DNA of 64,000 nt, taken from the NCBI RefSeq assembly GCF_000196795.1, contig NC_014259.1, positions 62,001 to 126,000 of the forward strand. Reading direction: 5' to 3'. The translations under genes were made by a program, and so were the position numbers. This stretch comes from Acinetobacter oleivorans DR1. GTDB taxonomy: Bacteria > Pseudomonadota > Gammaproteobacteria > Pseudomonadales > Moraxellaceae. Shown here one piece after another: positions 16,293 through 25,427 of the stretch. Within the stretch, counting starts at the first letter, position 1. Each line of letters begins with the position of its first letter. Below the pieces are notes generated by a model that saw only the letters and a list, made by a program, of their open reading frames with translations, searched no databases and was not told where the DNA came from.

Positions 16293-17522
16293 ATGCGCAC
16301 TGCAATCGCCAACTCATTTGCCAAGCTTCCTGTCACTGTTTTATCTGGCTTTTTGGGTGCAGGAAAGACCACATTACTCAACCATATTTTAAATAATCGC
16401 GAAGGCCGCCGTATTGCCGTGATTGTTAATGATATGTCTGAGGTGAATATTGATGCGGCATTAGTACGCGAAGGTGGGGCGGAGCTTTCAAGAACAGATG
16501 AAAAGCTGGTTGAAATGAGTAATGGCTGTATCTGTTGCACGCTACGAGAAGATTTACTGGTTGAGGTTAAACGGTTAGCTGATGAAGGACGCTTTGACCA
16601 ATTGGTGATTGAGTCAACTGGCATTTCTGAACCGCTGCCTGTTGCAGAAACCTTTACCTTTGAAGATGAAGACGGAAACTCACTCAATGAGTTTGCTCGA
16701 CTCGACACCATGGTTACGGTAGTCGATGCTTTTAACTTTCTTAAAGATTACGGTTCAATCGACTCCCTGCAACAACGTGGTGAGTCGCTAGGCGAACAAG
16801 ATGAGCGAACTGTGGTTGACCTTCTTATTGATCAGATTGAGTTTTGTGATGTGATTGTGCTCAATAAAATTGACTTGATTGATCAGGCTCAGCAAGACCA
16901 ACTCATCGCGATTTTAAAAACTCTAAACCCGCGTGCTCGAATTGAAATTGCTCAATTTGGGAAGATCGCTTTAGATAAAATTTTAAATACACAGCTCTTC
17001 GATTTTGATGAAGCCGCACAAGCACCGGGATGGTTAAAAGAATTACGTGGAGAGCATACGCCAGAGACTGAAGAGTATGGAATCAGTAGCTTTGTTTACC
17101 GTGCCCGTCGACCTTTCCATCCAGAACGATTTTATGATTTGGTACAGGCTGAATGGCCAGGTGTCGTACGTTCTAAAGGCTTTTTCTGGTTGGCTGCTGA
17201 ACCGACATTGGCTTACTCATGGTCACAAGCAGGTGCGATGGCACGGCACGGATTAGCAGGTTATTGGTGGGCCGCCGTTGCAGAAGAAGACTGGCCAAGT
17301 GACTTAGACAGCATCGAACAAATTAAAAAGGTTTGGGATGCTCAAACAGGTGATGCACGTCAGGAGCTGGTTTTAATTGGTATGCAAATGGATGAGCAAG
17401 CTTTAATAGAACGCTTAGACCGTTGTTTATTAAGTGATGAGGAAATGGCTTTAGGACCACAAGCTTGGCAGAACTGGTCTAATCCTTTTAAACAAGAAGA
17501 TGAAACCATGTTGATCGCTTAA
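16293..17522 (+). CDS. zigA: COG0523 GTPase, zinc metallochaperone ZigA-like
   Basis: I take the ATG at 16293 because an AAAGAG site lies 8 bp before it; the in-frame ATG at 16257 has none. The 409-residue protein starts with the G domain: Walker A 'GFLGAGKTTLLN', the metal-binding 'GCICCTLREDL' motif that defines COG0523, and the guanine motif 'NKID'. A CobW C-terminal domain follows. In A. baumannii the Zur-controlled ZigA binds zinc and GTP and supports growth in low zinc, linked to histidine breakdown by the adjacent hut genes. The Zur box upstream and the hut cluster 1.5 kb downstream match that. Confidence 0.92.
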   Translation: MRTAIANSFAKLPVTVLSGFLGAGKTTLLNHILNNREGRRIAVIVNDMSEVNIDAALVREGGAELSRTDEKLVEMSNGCICCTLREDLLVEVKRLADEGRFDQLVIESTGISEPLPVAETFTFEDEDGNSLNEFARLDTMVTVVDAFNFLKDYGSIDSLQQRGESLGEQDERTVVDLLIDQIEFCDVIVLNKIDLIDQAQQDQLIAILKTLNPRARIEIAQFGKIALDKILNTQLFDFDEAAQAPGWLKELRGEHTPETEEYGISSFVYRARRPFHPERFYDLVQAEWPGVVRSKGFFWLAAEPTLAYSWSQAGAMARHGLAGYWWAAVAEEDWPSDLDSIEQIKKVWDAQTGDARQELVLIGMQMDEQALIERLDRCLLSDEEMALGPQAWQNWSNPFKQEDETMLIA

Positions 17523-17524
17523 TT

Positions 17525-17556
17525 AAAAAAGCCCCTATTTTAAAGGGGCTTTTTTT
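17525..17556 (+). terminator. Terminator of zigA, convergent with the acyltransferase gene
   Basis: AAGCCCCT and AGGGGCTT pair across a 7-nt loop with flanking A and T runs, so it may work in both directions. Confidence 0.92.
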
Positions 17557-18667
17557 ATGATTTGTCTTTAATGAAAATTTTTCGAATGTAGCTGTTAAGC
17601 GGTGTGGAATAATATTTTTCAATCGCTGCGCTAATAATAAAAGTTAGAATCAAATATCCAATTAAAAGCATAATTTTGATGCTAGAGTCGGTTTGAGCCG
17701 GGACAAAAGCAACTTTCATAAGACCCAGCACAACCAGATGAAACAAATAAGTTTCATAACTTCTTTGCCCCAACCAAACCATAACTTTGGTAAATAGGTT
17801 ATGCGCTTGCGTTTCGGAAGGATGTTGAAAACATAAAATCAGTAAGCCTGTGGCAAGAGCAAATAGGCTGATAGCCCAAGTACTGACTTCTTTAATTGGC
17901 GCATATAAATATAGAGCGACCATGCTCAAAATAATCAACCACGAAAGAGGTTTTTTATAGGCCCAATTTGGCTGGTATTTATGAGAGAAAATGGCAGTTA
18001 AACAGCCAATTGCTATACCATCAAAACTCGAAAAATAATGATATAAATAGGCGCCACTTTCTTCCCCAAAATGTAGAGATCTAAAATAAGGCCCGTATAA
18101 AATTACTCCAATCAGTACAGCAATAAAGACCTTATTACTGCGGGTAAGCAGGCACAATAATGGAAAAACAAAGTAAAAAACTTCTTCTACAGAGAGCGAC
18201 CACAACACGCCCAAAGCATAGTTTACCCAACCGAATTTAATAATCAGGATGTTCATCCAGAAGGTTAAAGCTGCAAATATGGTTAAAGGATAGGAAACCT
18301 CAATACCATTCGGAGCTTGGTTCATAAAGGGTTTTAAGTCAAACGAACCGAGTATGCTTACACCTAAAATGAGTAATAACAGACACGGTAAAATACGTGC
18401 TGCTCGTCGGATATAAAAATGTTTGAGGTTAATTGCGGAGAATTGTTTGTCTCTTTTTAAAGTGTGATGGGTAATTAAAAAACCCGAAATCACAAAAAAC
18501 ATAGTGACGCCATAATTTCCGTTTCTTGCGATGACTGTGCTAAATGCTTCACCTAAGAAATCAAAACCTAACCATGTATCTTTAAGTTTATAAGGAATAT
18601 TAAAATGGTGTAAAAGAACCAAAAGGATAGACATTCCTCGAAGAATATCTATTTTATAATTACGCAT
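17555..18667 (-). CDS. Membrane acyltransferase, AT3 (OafA/YrhL) family
   Basis: This 370-residue protein has ten or so hydrophobic segments. The start 'NYKIDILRGMSILLVLLHHF' carries the catalytic His pair region of the acyltransferase-3 family, and 'GVTMFFVISGFLITHH' and 'LWSLSVEEVFYFVFP' are the other family motifs. Such enzymes O-acylate cell surface sugars. There is no C-terminal SGNH domain. No polysaccharide genes lie nearby, so the substrate is unknown. It stands alone between zigA and hutC. Confidence 0.9.
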   Translation of the reverse strand: MRNYKIDILRGMSILLVLLHHFNIPYKLKDTWLGFDFLGEAFSTVIARNGNYGVTMFFVISGFLITHHTLKRDKQFSAINLKHFYIRRAARILPCLLLLILGVSILGSFDLKPFMNQAPNGIEVSYPLTIFAALTFWMNILIIKFGWVNYALGVLWSLSVEEVFYFVFPLLCLLTRSNKVFIAVLIGVILYGPYFRSLHFGEESGAYLYHYFSSFDGIAIGCLTAIFSHKYQPNWAYKKPLSWLIILSMVALYLYAPIKEVSTWAISLFALATGLLILCFQHPSETQAHNLFTKVMVWLGQRSYETYLFHLVVLGLMKVAFVPAQTDSSIKIMLLIGYLILTFIISAAIEKYYSTPLNSYIRKIFIKDKS

Positions 18668-19020
18668 TCGATGTGCTTCCAGCTTTATTAATATACTGTG
18701 TGGCAGAAGAATACTATCGATCAGTTATTTTAAATAAAAATTTTAAGCAGCATTTCGTAAACCAGAAAAGATGATACTTTTCACATCCTTGAATGGAGCA
18801 CAGGCATAGCAGAAATAATTATTAAATAAATGTTGATAAAGCCTTTATATATTTGAATTTCTCTACATAAAACTTTAAATTAGCTCTTATCGAGCTATGT
18901 TTATTTTTTAAACTTTTTAAAATCTATTTAATTCATAAATTAACATGTTGTATGTGGTTGTATATACATAGCATGTCAACTAAAATACCTTTTTGCCTGC
19001 CGCCTTTTTGAGTATTTGTT
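18668..19020. promoter_or_regulatory. Divergent spacer between the acyltransferase gene and hutC
   Basis: These 353 AT-rich bases contain the HutC-type palindrome at 18958-18968 and a small hairpin (TAGCTC/GAGCTA at 18881-18897). I see no gene in it. Confidence 0.5.
18958..18968. promoter_or_regulatory. Probable HutC operator upstream of hutC
   Basis: The palindrome TGTATATACA, preceded by T, lies about 50 bp before the hutC start. A one-mismatch copy (TGTGTATACA) stands in front of hutU at 20512. GntR/HutC regulators bind short palindromes of this GTATATAC type, and autoregulation is usual. Confidence 0.6.
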
Positions 19021-19773
19021 ATGCCCAGAACATCAAAACAAGAACATGCTGAGCTTTCGATTGAAGCTGATAGTCCAGTTCCTTTATACCAACGCGTAAA
19101 ACAGCTGATTTCACAAAAGATTTATGAAGGCTCGTGGGCTGTAAATAAAAAAATTCCTTCGGAAAGTGAACTGGTTAATCAACTCGGTTGTAGCCGTATG
19201 ACGGTAAACCGTGCGCTTCGTGAGTTAACGACGGAGGGTCTACTTGTTCGAATTCAAGGCGTTGGTTCGTTCGTAGCTGAAGGGCAAGGCCGAACTGCAC
19301 TTTTTCAAATTAATAATATTGCCGATGAGATTATTGCACGAAACCATAAGCACCACGCTGAAGTTTTAGTCTTAGAACAAATTTATGCAAATGCAGAGCA
19401 AAGCGTGTTAATGCAGACTCGCGAAGGGCAAAGATTATTTCACTCGATTATTGTGCATTATGAAAATGATGTACCTGTTCAAGTCGAAGATCGTTTAGTC
19501 GATGCAGCACTGATTCCAGATTACCTACAACAAGATTTTAAAACCATTACCCCAAATGCTTACCTCATGGCAAAAGCACCTGTCTCAGAAGGTGAGCACA
19601 TTGTTGAGGCAGTTTTAGCATCTCCGCAAGAGTGTAAATGGTTAAAGATCACTAAAGCTGAGCCATGCTTACTGATCCGTCGTCGTACATGGTCAAACAA
19701 ACAGTTGATTTCAAGCGCACGTCTGATTTATCCGGGCAGCCGCTATTATCTCGAAGGGAAATTTAACCCATGA
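19021..19773 (+). CDS. hutC: Histidine utilisation repressor HutC (GntR family)
   Basis: This 250-residue repressor has an N-terminal GntR winged helix ('VPLYQRVKQLISQKIYEGSW', 'PSESELVNQLGCSRMTVNRA') and a C-terminal UTRA effector domain ending 'ARLIYPGSRYYLEGKF', which is characteristic of HutC. HutC represses hut genes until urocanate accumulates. Its last codons overlap the hutD start by 4 bp (ATGA), so the two are translated together. Confidence 0.96.
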   Translation: MPRTSKQEHAELSIEADSPVPLYQRVKQLISQKIYEGSWAVNKKIPSESELVNQLGCSRMTVNRALRELTTEGLLVRIQGVGSFVAEGQGRTALFQINNIADEIIARNHKHHAEVLVLEQIYANAEQSVLMQTREGQRLFHSIIVHYENDVPVQVEDRLVDAALIPDYLQQDFKTITPNAYLMAKAPVSEGEHIVEAVLASPQECKWLKITKAEPCLLIRRRTWSNKQLISSARLIYPGSRYYLEGKFNP

Positions 19774-20345
19774 TTGAATTGATCAGGGCCGATCAATATA
19801 CAAAAATGCTTTGGAAAAATGGTGCTGGCTTTACTTTAGAAATTGCTCGGAGCCAAGGTGAAGCTGATTTCGATTGGCGCATTTCGATGGCTGATGTGAC
19901 CACTTCTGGGCCATTTTCGTTATTTCCTAATAAGCAACGCATTATTAGCGTTCTTGATGGGAAGGGTATGGTGCTGCATGTCGATGATCTTCCTGCCAAA
20001 ACGCTGAACCAAGGCGATATTTTTGCTTTTCATGGTGAGAGTCAGGTTCAAAGTGAACTGGTCGATGGGGCAATTCGGGATTTAAATTTAATTTATGATC
20101 CTGCAAAGTTTCATGCCCGTTTTCAGTGGTTGGATGGTGCGGTGGAGCAGGCATTTATTAGCTCGGCAGATCTGATTTTCATTTTTAATAGTGGTTCTGA
20201 AACGGAAGTAAATGTTGATGAACATTTCGTTCGGATTGCTGCTCACGAGACGCTAAAAATTGAGAAAAATGCTGGCGTGACGTCGATCAGTTTTCCCAAA
20301 AAACAAATCAAAAGCTGCTATGTCATTGAGTTAATTCAACGATAA
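19770..20345 (+). CDS. hutD: HutD-family protein
   Basis: This 191-residue protein of the HutD/Ves double-cupin family starts 'MIELIRADQYTKMLWKNGAG' and contains 'DFDWRISMADVTTSGPFSLF' and 'LDGKGM', all typical. In Pseudomonas HutD is needed for good growth on histidine and is thought to limit hut expression, perhaps by binding N-formylglutamate; its exact role is uncertain. It is coupled to hutC, and a terminator separates it from hutU. Confidence 0.92.
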   Translation: MIELIRADQYTKMLWKNGAGFTLEIARSQGEADFDWRISMADVTTSGPFSLFPNKQRIISVLDGKGMVLHVDDLPAKTLNQGDIFAFHGESQVQSELVDGAIRDLNLIYDPAKFHARFQWLDGAVEQAFISSADLIFIFNSGSETEVNVDEHFVRIAAHETLKIEKNAGVTSISFPKKQIKSCYVIELIQR

Positions 20346-20365
20346 AAAGACATTATTTATTACTT

Positions 20366-20404
20366 AAAAAGCACATGTCGATTTAAAAGATATGTGCTTT
20401 TTTT
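20366..20404 (+). terminator. Terminator of hutCD
   Basis: AAAAAGCACAT and ATGTGCTTTTT form a stem around a loop of about 15 nt, and T bases follow. It separates the regulatory transcript from the hutU operon. Confidence 0.8.
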
Positions 20405-20511
20405 ATGTCTAATATAAAAATAAATTAATTTAATTCATATGCTTATTTAATTTTTTTAAAAAAATATGAGGAACCCTCTTCACGCCGTAAAATATTTGTG
20501 TAGTATATGGA

Positions 20512-20523
20512 TGTGTATACAAG
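20512..20523. promoter_or_regulatory. Probable HutC operator upstream of hutU
   Basis: TGTGTATACAAG contains TGTGTATACA, one base away from the palindrome before hutC. It lies 75-85 bp before the hutU start codon. Confidence 0.58.
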
Positions 20524-20596
20524 TTAATACATTACTATACAAATGCAGAAACAAGTGATGTTCTGCTGATGTAAGCTCAAAGGAAGGAGTCCGCCT

Positions 20597-22273
20597 GTGA
20601 CAACAACGACAACAAAATTTCGTGATGTAGAAATTCGTGCACCACGTGGCACTGAATTAACGGCTAAGAGTTGGTTAACTGAAGCCCCATTACGTATGTT
20701 GATGAATAACCTTGATCCGGACGTTGCAGAAAACCCGAAAGAGTTGGTTGTATACGGTGGTATTGGCCGTGCAGCACGAAACTGGGAATGTTTCGACAAA
20801 ATTGTAGATACTTTAAAAAATCTTGAAACTGACGAAACTTTATTAGTTCAATCAGGCAAGCCAGTTGGTGTATTTAAAACTCATAAAGATGCACCACGCG
20901 TTTTAATTGCAAACTCAAACCTTGTACCGCACTGGGCAAACTGGGAACACTTTAACGAATTAGATGCAAAAGCACTCGCAATGTACGGTCAAATGACAGC
21001 GGGTTCTTGGATCTACATCGGTAGCCAAGGCATTGTGCAAGGTACTTATGAAACTTTCGTTGAAGCTGGCCGCCAACATTACAATGGTGATTTAAACGGT
21101 CGTTGGGTTCTTACTGCTGGTTTAGGTGGTATGGGTGGCGCTCAGCCTTTAGCTGCAACACTTGCAGGGGCTTGTTCTTTAAACATCGAATGTCAGCAAG
21201 CAAGTATCGATTTCCGTTTACGTACGCGTTATGTAGATGAACAAGCAACTGATTTAGACGATGCTTTAGCGCGTATTGATCGTTACACCAAAGAAGGCAA
21301 GGTTATTTCAATTGCACTTCATGGCAATGCTGCAGAAATTTTACCTGAGCTTGTTCGCCGTGGTGTACGTCCTGACATGGTAACCGACCAAACAAGTGCA
21401 CACGATCCACTCAATGGCTACCTACCAGTAGGCTGGACTTGGGATGAATACCGTGAACGTGCCAAAACTGAACCAGAAGCTGTTGTAAAAGCTGCAAAAC
21501 AGTCGATGGCGAAACACGTACAAGCGATGCTCGATTTCCAAAAAATGGGTGTTCCAACATTTGACTACGGTAATAACATCCGTCAAATGGCGAAAGAAGA
21601 AGGCGTAGAAAATGCTTTTGATTTCCCTGGCTTCGTACCTGCATATATCCGTCCATTGTTCTGCCGTGGCATTGGTCCATTCCGTTGGGCAGCGCTTTCT
21701 GGTGACCCAGAAGACATTTATAAAACAGATGCCAAAGTTAAAGAGTTAATTCCTGATGATGAACATTTACATCACTGGTTAGACATGGCTCGTGAACGCA
21801 TTAGCTTCCAAGGCTTACCAGCGCGTATTTGCTGGGTTGGTCTAGGCTTACGTGCAAAACTTGGTTTGGCATTTAACGAAATGGTTCGTAGCGGTGAATT
21901 ATCAGCTCCAGTTGTGATTGGTCGTGACCACTTAGACTCAGGTTCAGTTGCGAGTCCAAACCGTGAAACTGAAGCAATGCAAGATGGATCAGATGCAGTA
22001 TCAGACTGGCCTTTATTAAATGCATTGTTAAATACAGCAGGCGGCGCAACTTGGGTTTCTCTACACCATGGTGGCGGTGTAGGTATGGGCTTCTCTCAAC
22101 ACTCAGGCGTTGTGATTGTGTGTGACGGTACAGATGAAGCTGCTGCACGTATTGCTCGTGTACTGACCAACGACCCTGCAACAGGTGTTATGCGTCATGC
22201 CGATGCTGGTTATGAAATTGCGATTAACTGTGCGAAAGAGCAAGGCTTAAACTTGCCAATGATCACGCAATAA
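20597..22273 (+). CDS. hutU: Urocanate hydratase
   Basis: HutU adds water to urocanate to form imidazolonepropionate, with tightly bound NAD+. The start is a GTG with a very strong AAGGAAGGAG site 8 bp upstream. The 558 residues are the normal length. Motifs include 'NNLDPDVAENPKELVVYGG', the nucleotide-binding 'LTAGLGGMGGAQPLA' and 'ARICWVGLGLRAKLG', and a near-C-terminal 'HHGGGVGMGFSQHSG'. It is the first gene of hutUHTIG. Confidence 0.98.
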   Translation: MTTTTTKFRDVEIRAPRGTELTAKSWLTEAPLRMLMNNLDPDVAENPKELVVYGGIGRAARNWECFDKIVDTLKNLETDETLLVQSGKPVGVFKTHKDAPRVLIANSNLVPHWANWEHFNELDAKALAMYGQMTAGSWIYIGSQGIVQGTYETFVEAGRQHYNGDLNGRWVLTAGLGGMGGAQPLAATLAGACSLNIECQQASIDFRLRTRYVDEQATDLDDALARIDRYTKEGKVISIALHGNAAEILPELVRRGVRPDMVTDQTSAHDPLNGYLPVGWTWDEYRERAKTEPEAVVKAAKQSMAKHVQAMLDFQKMGVPTFDYGNNIRQMAKEEGVENAFDFPGFVPAYIRPLFCRGIGPFRWAALSGDPEDIYKTDAKVKELIPDDEHLHHWLDMARERISFQGLPARICWVGLGLRAKLGLAFNEMVRSGELSAPVVIGRDHLDSGSVASPNRETEAMQDGSDAVSDWPLLNALLNTAGGATWVSLHHGGGVGMGFSQHSGVVIVCDGTDEAAARIARVLTNDPATGVMRHADAGYEIAINCAKEQGLNLPMITQ

Positions 22274-22294
22274 AAATACATGGAAGAACTGGCG

Positions 22295-22320
22295 GTGCTT
22301 TTTGCAATTGTGAAAAGCAC
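22295..22320 (+). promoter_or_regulatory. Hairpin in the hutU-hutH spacer
   Basis: GTGCTTTT and AAAAGCAC form an 8-bp stem with a 10-nt loop. There is no T run after it, so full termination is unlikely. It may protect or set the ends of processed hut mRNA. Confidence 0.5.
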
Positions 22321-22360
22321 TGTCTCAGCAGAATATAGTGCAAAAAATTAGGAAGCCAAC

Positions 22361-23899
22361 ATGGAATTACTGATCCAACCGGGAAAATTAACCTTAGCTG
22401 ATTTACGTCAAGCTTACCTCAACCCGATTAAAGTTAAGTTAGATGAAAGTGCATCAGCTGCAATCAACGCAAGCGTGGCTTGTGTAGAACAGATTGTAAA
22501 TGAAGGGCGTACAGCTTACGGCATTAACACAGGTTTTGGTTTACTTGCTTCAACCAAGATTGCTCCTGAAGATTTAGAAAAATTACAGCGTTCGTTAGTT
22601 CTTTCGCATGCAGCAGGTGTAGGTGAAGCACTTGATGATGCAATGGTTCGTTTAATTGTTCTATTGAAAGCAAATAGCTTGGCACGTGGCTTCTCAGGTA
22701 TTCGCCGTAAAGTCATTGATGCTTTGTTGGCTTTAATTAATGCTGAAGTTTATCCGCACATTCCTCTTAAAGGTTCAGTCGGCGCTTCAGGTGACTTGGC
22801 ACCACTTGCACATATGTCTTTGATTTTACTTGGTGAAAGTAAAGCACGTTATAAAGGTGAATGGTTGCCAGCAGTTGAAGCTTTAAAAATTGCAGGTTTA
22901 GAGCCAATTTCTTTAGCAGCAAAAGAAGGCTTGGCACTTTTAAATGGTACCCAAGTTTCGACTGCTTATGCTTTACGTGGTTTGTTTGAAGCTGAAGATT
23001 TATTTGCTGCTGCGACAGTTTGTGGTGGCTTAAGTGTTGAAGCAATGCTGGGTTCACGCTCACCGTTCGATGCACGTATTCATGAAGTACGTGGTCAACG
23101 TGGTCAAATTGATGTTGCGGCGGCTTATCGTGACTTATTGACGGATTCGAGTGAAATTGCACATTCACACGAAGACTGTAGCAAAGTTCAAGATCCGTAT
23201 TCTTTACGTTGCCAACCACAGGTGATGGGTGCATGTCTAACTCAAATCCGTCAGGCTGCTGAAGTTTTAGAAATTGAAGCAAATGCTGTATCTGATAACC
23301 CACTTGTTTTTGCAGAACAAGGTGATGTGATTTCTGGTGGTAACTTCCATGCAGAACCTGTAGCAATGGCGGCAGATAATTTAGCATTGGCAATCGCAGA
23401 AATTGGTTCACTTTCAGAACGTCGTATTTCGATGATGATGGACCGCCACATGTCACAGCTTCCACCGTTCTTGGTTGCAAATGGCGGTGTGAACTCAGGT
23501 TTCATGATTGCTCAAGTAACCGCTGCTGCTCTTGCGAGTGATAACAAAGCACTTGCACATCCGGCAAGTGTTGATAGTTTGCCAACTTCAGCGAATCAGG
23601 AAGACCATGTATCAATGGCTCCGAATGCAGGTAAACGTCTTTGGTATATGGCTGACAACGTCCGTGGCATTTTAGCTGTCGAATGGTTAGGCGCTTGTCA
23701 GGGTCTAGACTTCCGTGAAGGCTTAAAAAGCTCGCCTAAACTTGAACAAGCTCGTAAAATCTTGCGCGATCAAGTTCCTTACTACAGTGAAGACCGTTTC
23801 TTTGCTCCTGATATTGAACAAGCAAGTGAATTACTTTCGAGTGGCTGTTTAAACGAGTTACTTATTCCAAAACTACTCCCTAGTTTATCTGAAGTGTGA
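22361..23899 (+). CDS. hutH: Histidine ammonia-lyase
   Basis: HutH removes ammonia from histidine to give urocanate, the first step of the pathway. The 512-residue protein has the Ala142-Ser143-Gly144 triad ('GSVGASGDLAPLAHM') that cyclises to the MIO cofactor, and the other family blocks 'YGINTGFGLLA', 'ALLNGTQVSTAYAL' and 'QDPYSLRCQPQVMGA'. In A. baumannii HutH has been linked to release of a zinc-histidine pool, which makes the nearby Zur-controlled zigA relevant. Confidence 0.98.
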   Translation: MELLIQPGKLTLADLRQAYLNPIKVKLDESASAAINASVACVEQIVNEGRTAYGINTGFGLLASTKIAPEDLEKLQRSLVLSHAAGVGEALDDAMVRLIVLLKANSLARGFSGIRRKVIDALLALINAEVYPHIPLKGSVGASGDLAPLAHMSLILLGESKARYKGEWLPAVEALKIAGLEPISLAAKEGLALLNGTQVSTAYALRGLFEAEDLFAAATVCGGLSVEAMLGSRSPFDARIHEVRGQRGQIDVAAAYRDLLTDSSEIAHSHEDCSKVQDPYSLRCQPQVMGACLTQIRQAAEVLEIEANAVSDNPLVFAEQGDVISGGNFHAEPVAMAADNLALAIAEIGSLSERRISMMMDRHMSQLPPFLVANGGVNSGFMIAQVTAAALASDNKALAHPASVDSLPTSANQEDHVSMAPNAGKRLWYMADNVRGILAVEWLGACQGLDFREGLKSSPKLEQARKILRDQVPYYSEDRFFAPDIEQASELLSSGCLNELLIPKLLPSLSEV

Positions 23900-23908
23900 T
23901 TGATAAAA

Positions 23909-23927
23909 CGGTCACATGGAGTGGCCG
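23909..23927 (+). promoter_or_regulatory. Hairpin in the hutH-hutT spacer
   Basis: CGGTCAC pairs with GTGGCCG, one pair being a G-U wobble, around a 5-nt loop. It lies just after the hutH stop. Confidence 0.4.
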
Positions 23928-23963
23928 AATCTAACTAAATTTCCTCAAGGATTGGAGATTATA

Positions 23964-25376
23964 ATGTCACAAAACTCCACACTACAGCGGGGATTGAACA
24001 CCCGCCATATTCGTTTCTTGGCATTGGGCTCAGCAATTGGAACTGGGCTTTTCTATGGTTCGGCTACCGCCATTAAAATGGCGGGGCCTTCAGTATTATT
24101 AGCGTATATCGTTGCAGGGATTGCAATTTATATCGTTATGCGCGCACTGGGTGAAATGGCTGTCCATAATCCAGTATCCGGTTCATTTAGCCACTATGCA
24201 TCACAATACATTAGTCCTCTGGCAGGTTTTACTACAGGCTGGACTTATGTATTTGAAATGGTGATTGTCGCGATTGCCGATGTCACCGCTTTTGGTATTT
24301 ATATGGGGTTCTGGTATCCCGATGTGCCACGGTGGATCTGGATTTTATCTCTGATTATGTTCTTGGGTGCCATTAACCTGATTCACGTTAAAGTCTTTGG
24401 TGAACTCGAATTCTGGCTTTCCATCATTAAAGTTAGTGCCATTGTTGCCATGATTTTAGGTGGCATAGGCTTAATGTTCTATGGCTTCCACGCTGACCAT
24501 AGCAGTGTGGTACCGGGTATTCAAAACTTATGGATTTATGATGGCTTTATGCCGCATGGCATTGCAGGCTTAGTTGCATGTTTATCTGTGGTTGTATTTG
24601 CTTTCGGTGGTATCGAAATTATCGGTTTAACTGCTGGCGAATCACAAGACCCTAAAACCACTTTGCCAAAAGCCATTAATGCTGTTCCAGTACGTATTTT
24701 ACTTTTCTATGTACTGACCATTTTTGTTTTGATGTCGATTTTCCCATGGAATCAAATTGGTAGCCAAGGTAGTCCATTTGTACAAATTTTTGAAAATTTA
24801 GGCATTAAATCTGCTGCGAATATTCTAAATATTGTAGTGGTGACTGCTGCGATTTCGGCAATTAATAGTGATGTATTTGGCGCTGGCCGTATGCTTTATG
24901 GTATGGCAAACCGTGGTCAAGCACCTCGCATTTTCCAAAAATTATCGCGTAATGGTGTGCCTTGGATGACTGTTGTGGTTATGGCTGGCGTGCTGTTAAT
25001 TGGCGTGGTGTTGAACTACCTGATTCCTGAAAATGTATTCATGATCATTGCATCAATTGCGACTTTTGCAACGGTTTGGGTATGGCTCATGATTTTGCTT
25101 TCGCAAGTTGCGATGCGCCGTAAATTATCTACTGCTGAAATTAAAGCACTTGATTTCCCTGTGTGGGGTTGGCCAGTTGCACCTGCGTTCGCGATTGGTT
25201 TTATGGTGTTTATTTTAGTGATGATGGGTTATTTCCCTGATTCACGTCCTGCAATTTATGTCGGAATAACATGGCTTGCACTCTTAACTATTGCTTATCG
25301 CATATGGGTAAAACCACAGCAAAACTTGGGAAAGGAAAGTAATCCTATCCAGCAAAATGTTGAGATAGAAAGCTAA
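23964..25376 (+). CDS. hutT: Histidine permease HutT (APC family)
   Basis: The start at 23964 has GGAG 6 bp upstream; the in-frame ATG at 23916 lies close to the hutH stop and lacks such a site. The 470-residue protein has twelve membrane helices and the APC landmarks 'LGSAIGTGLFYGSA', 'GEMAVHNPVSGSFSHYA' and 'FGGIEIIGLTAGESQDPKTT'. Its place inside the hut operon points to uptake of histidine (or urocanate). It is a paralogue of the permease at 13.9 kb. Confidence 0.93.
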   Translation: MSQNSTLQRGLNTRHIRFLALGSAIGTGLFYGSATAIKMAGPSVLLAYIVAGIAIYIVMRALGEMAVHNPVSGSFSHYASQYISPLAGFTTGWTYVFEMVIVAIADVTAFGIYMGFWYPDVPRWIWILSLIMFLGAINLIHVKVFGELEFWLSIIKVSAIVAMILGGIGLMFYGFHADHSSVVPGIQNLWIYDGFMPHGIAGLVACLSVVVFAFGGIEIIGLTAGESQDPKTTLPKAINAVPVRILLFYVLTIFVLMSIFPWNQIGSQGSPFVQIFENLGIKSAANILNIVVVTAAISAINSDVFGAGRMLYGMANRGQAPRIFQKLSRNGVPWMTVVVMAGVLLIGVVLNYLIPENVFMIIASIATFATVWVWLMILLSQVAMRRKLSTAEIKALDFPVWGWPVAPAFAIGFMVFILVMMGYFPDSRPAIYVGITWLALLTIAYRIWVKPQQNLGKESNPIQQNVEIES

Positions 25377-25382
25377 CAAATG

Positions 25383-25413
25383 AACTGCCCAATGGTTTAA
25401 CTATTGGGCAGTT
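25383..25413 (+). promoter_or_regulatory. Strong hairpin between hutT and hutI, next to the hutI ribosome binding site
   Basis: AACTGCCCAAT and ATTGGGCAGTT form a perfect 11-bp stem with a 9-nt loop, followed by only TT and then the GAGGAAAGG ribosome binding site. It looks like a weak terminator or an mRNA-processing or stability element that would reduce hutIG relative to hutUHT. Confidence 0.65.
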
Positions 25414-25427
25414 TTGAGGAAAGGCTC

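Noticed and set aside
22767..23480. A 237-codon minus-strand frame inside hutH
   Set aside because: It is a shadow of the strongly conserved hutH gene; its sequence is rich in His, Gln and Leu without any recognisable motif.
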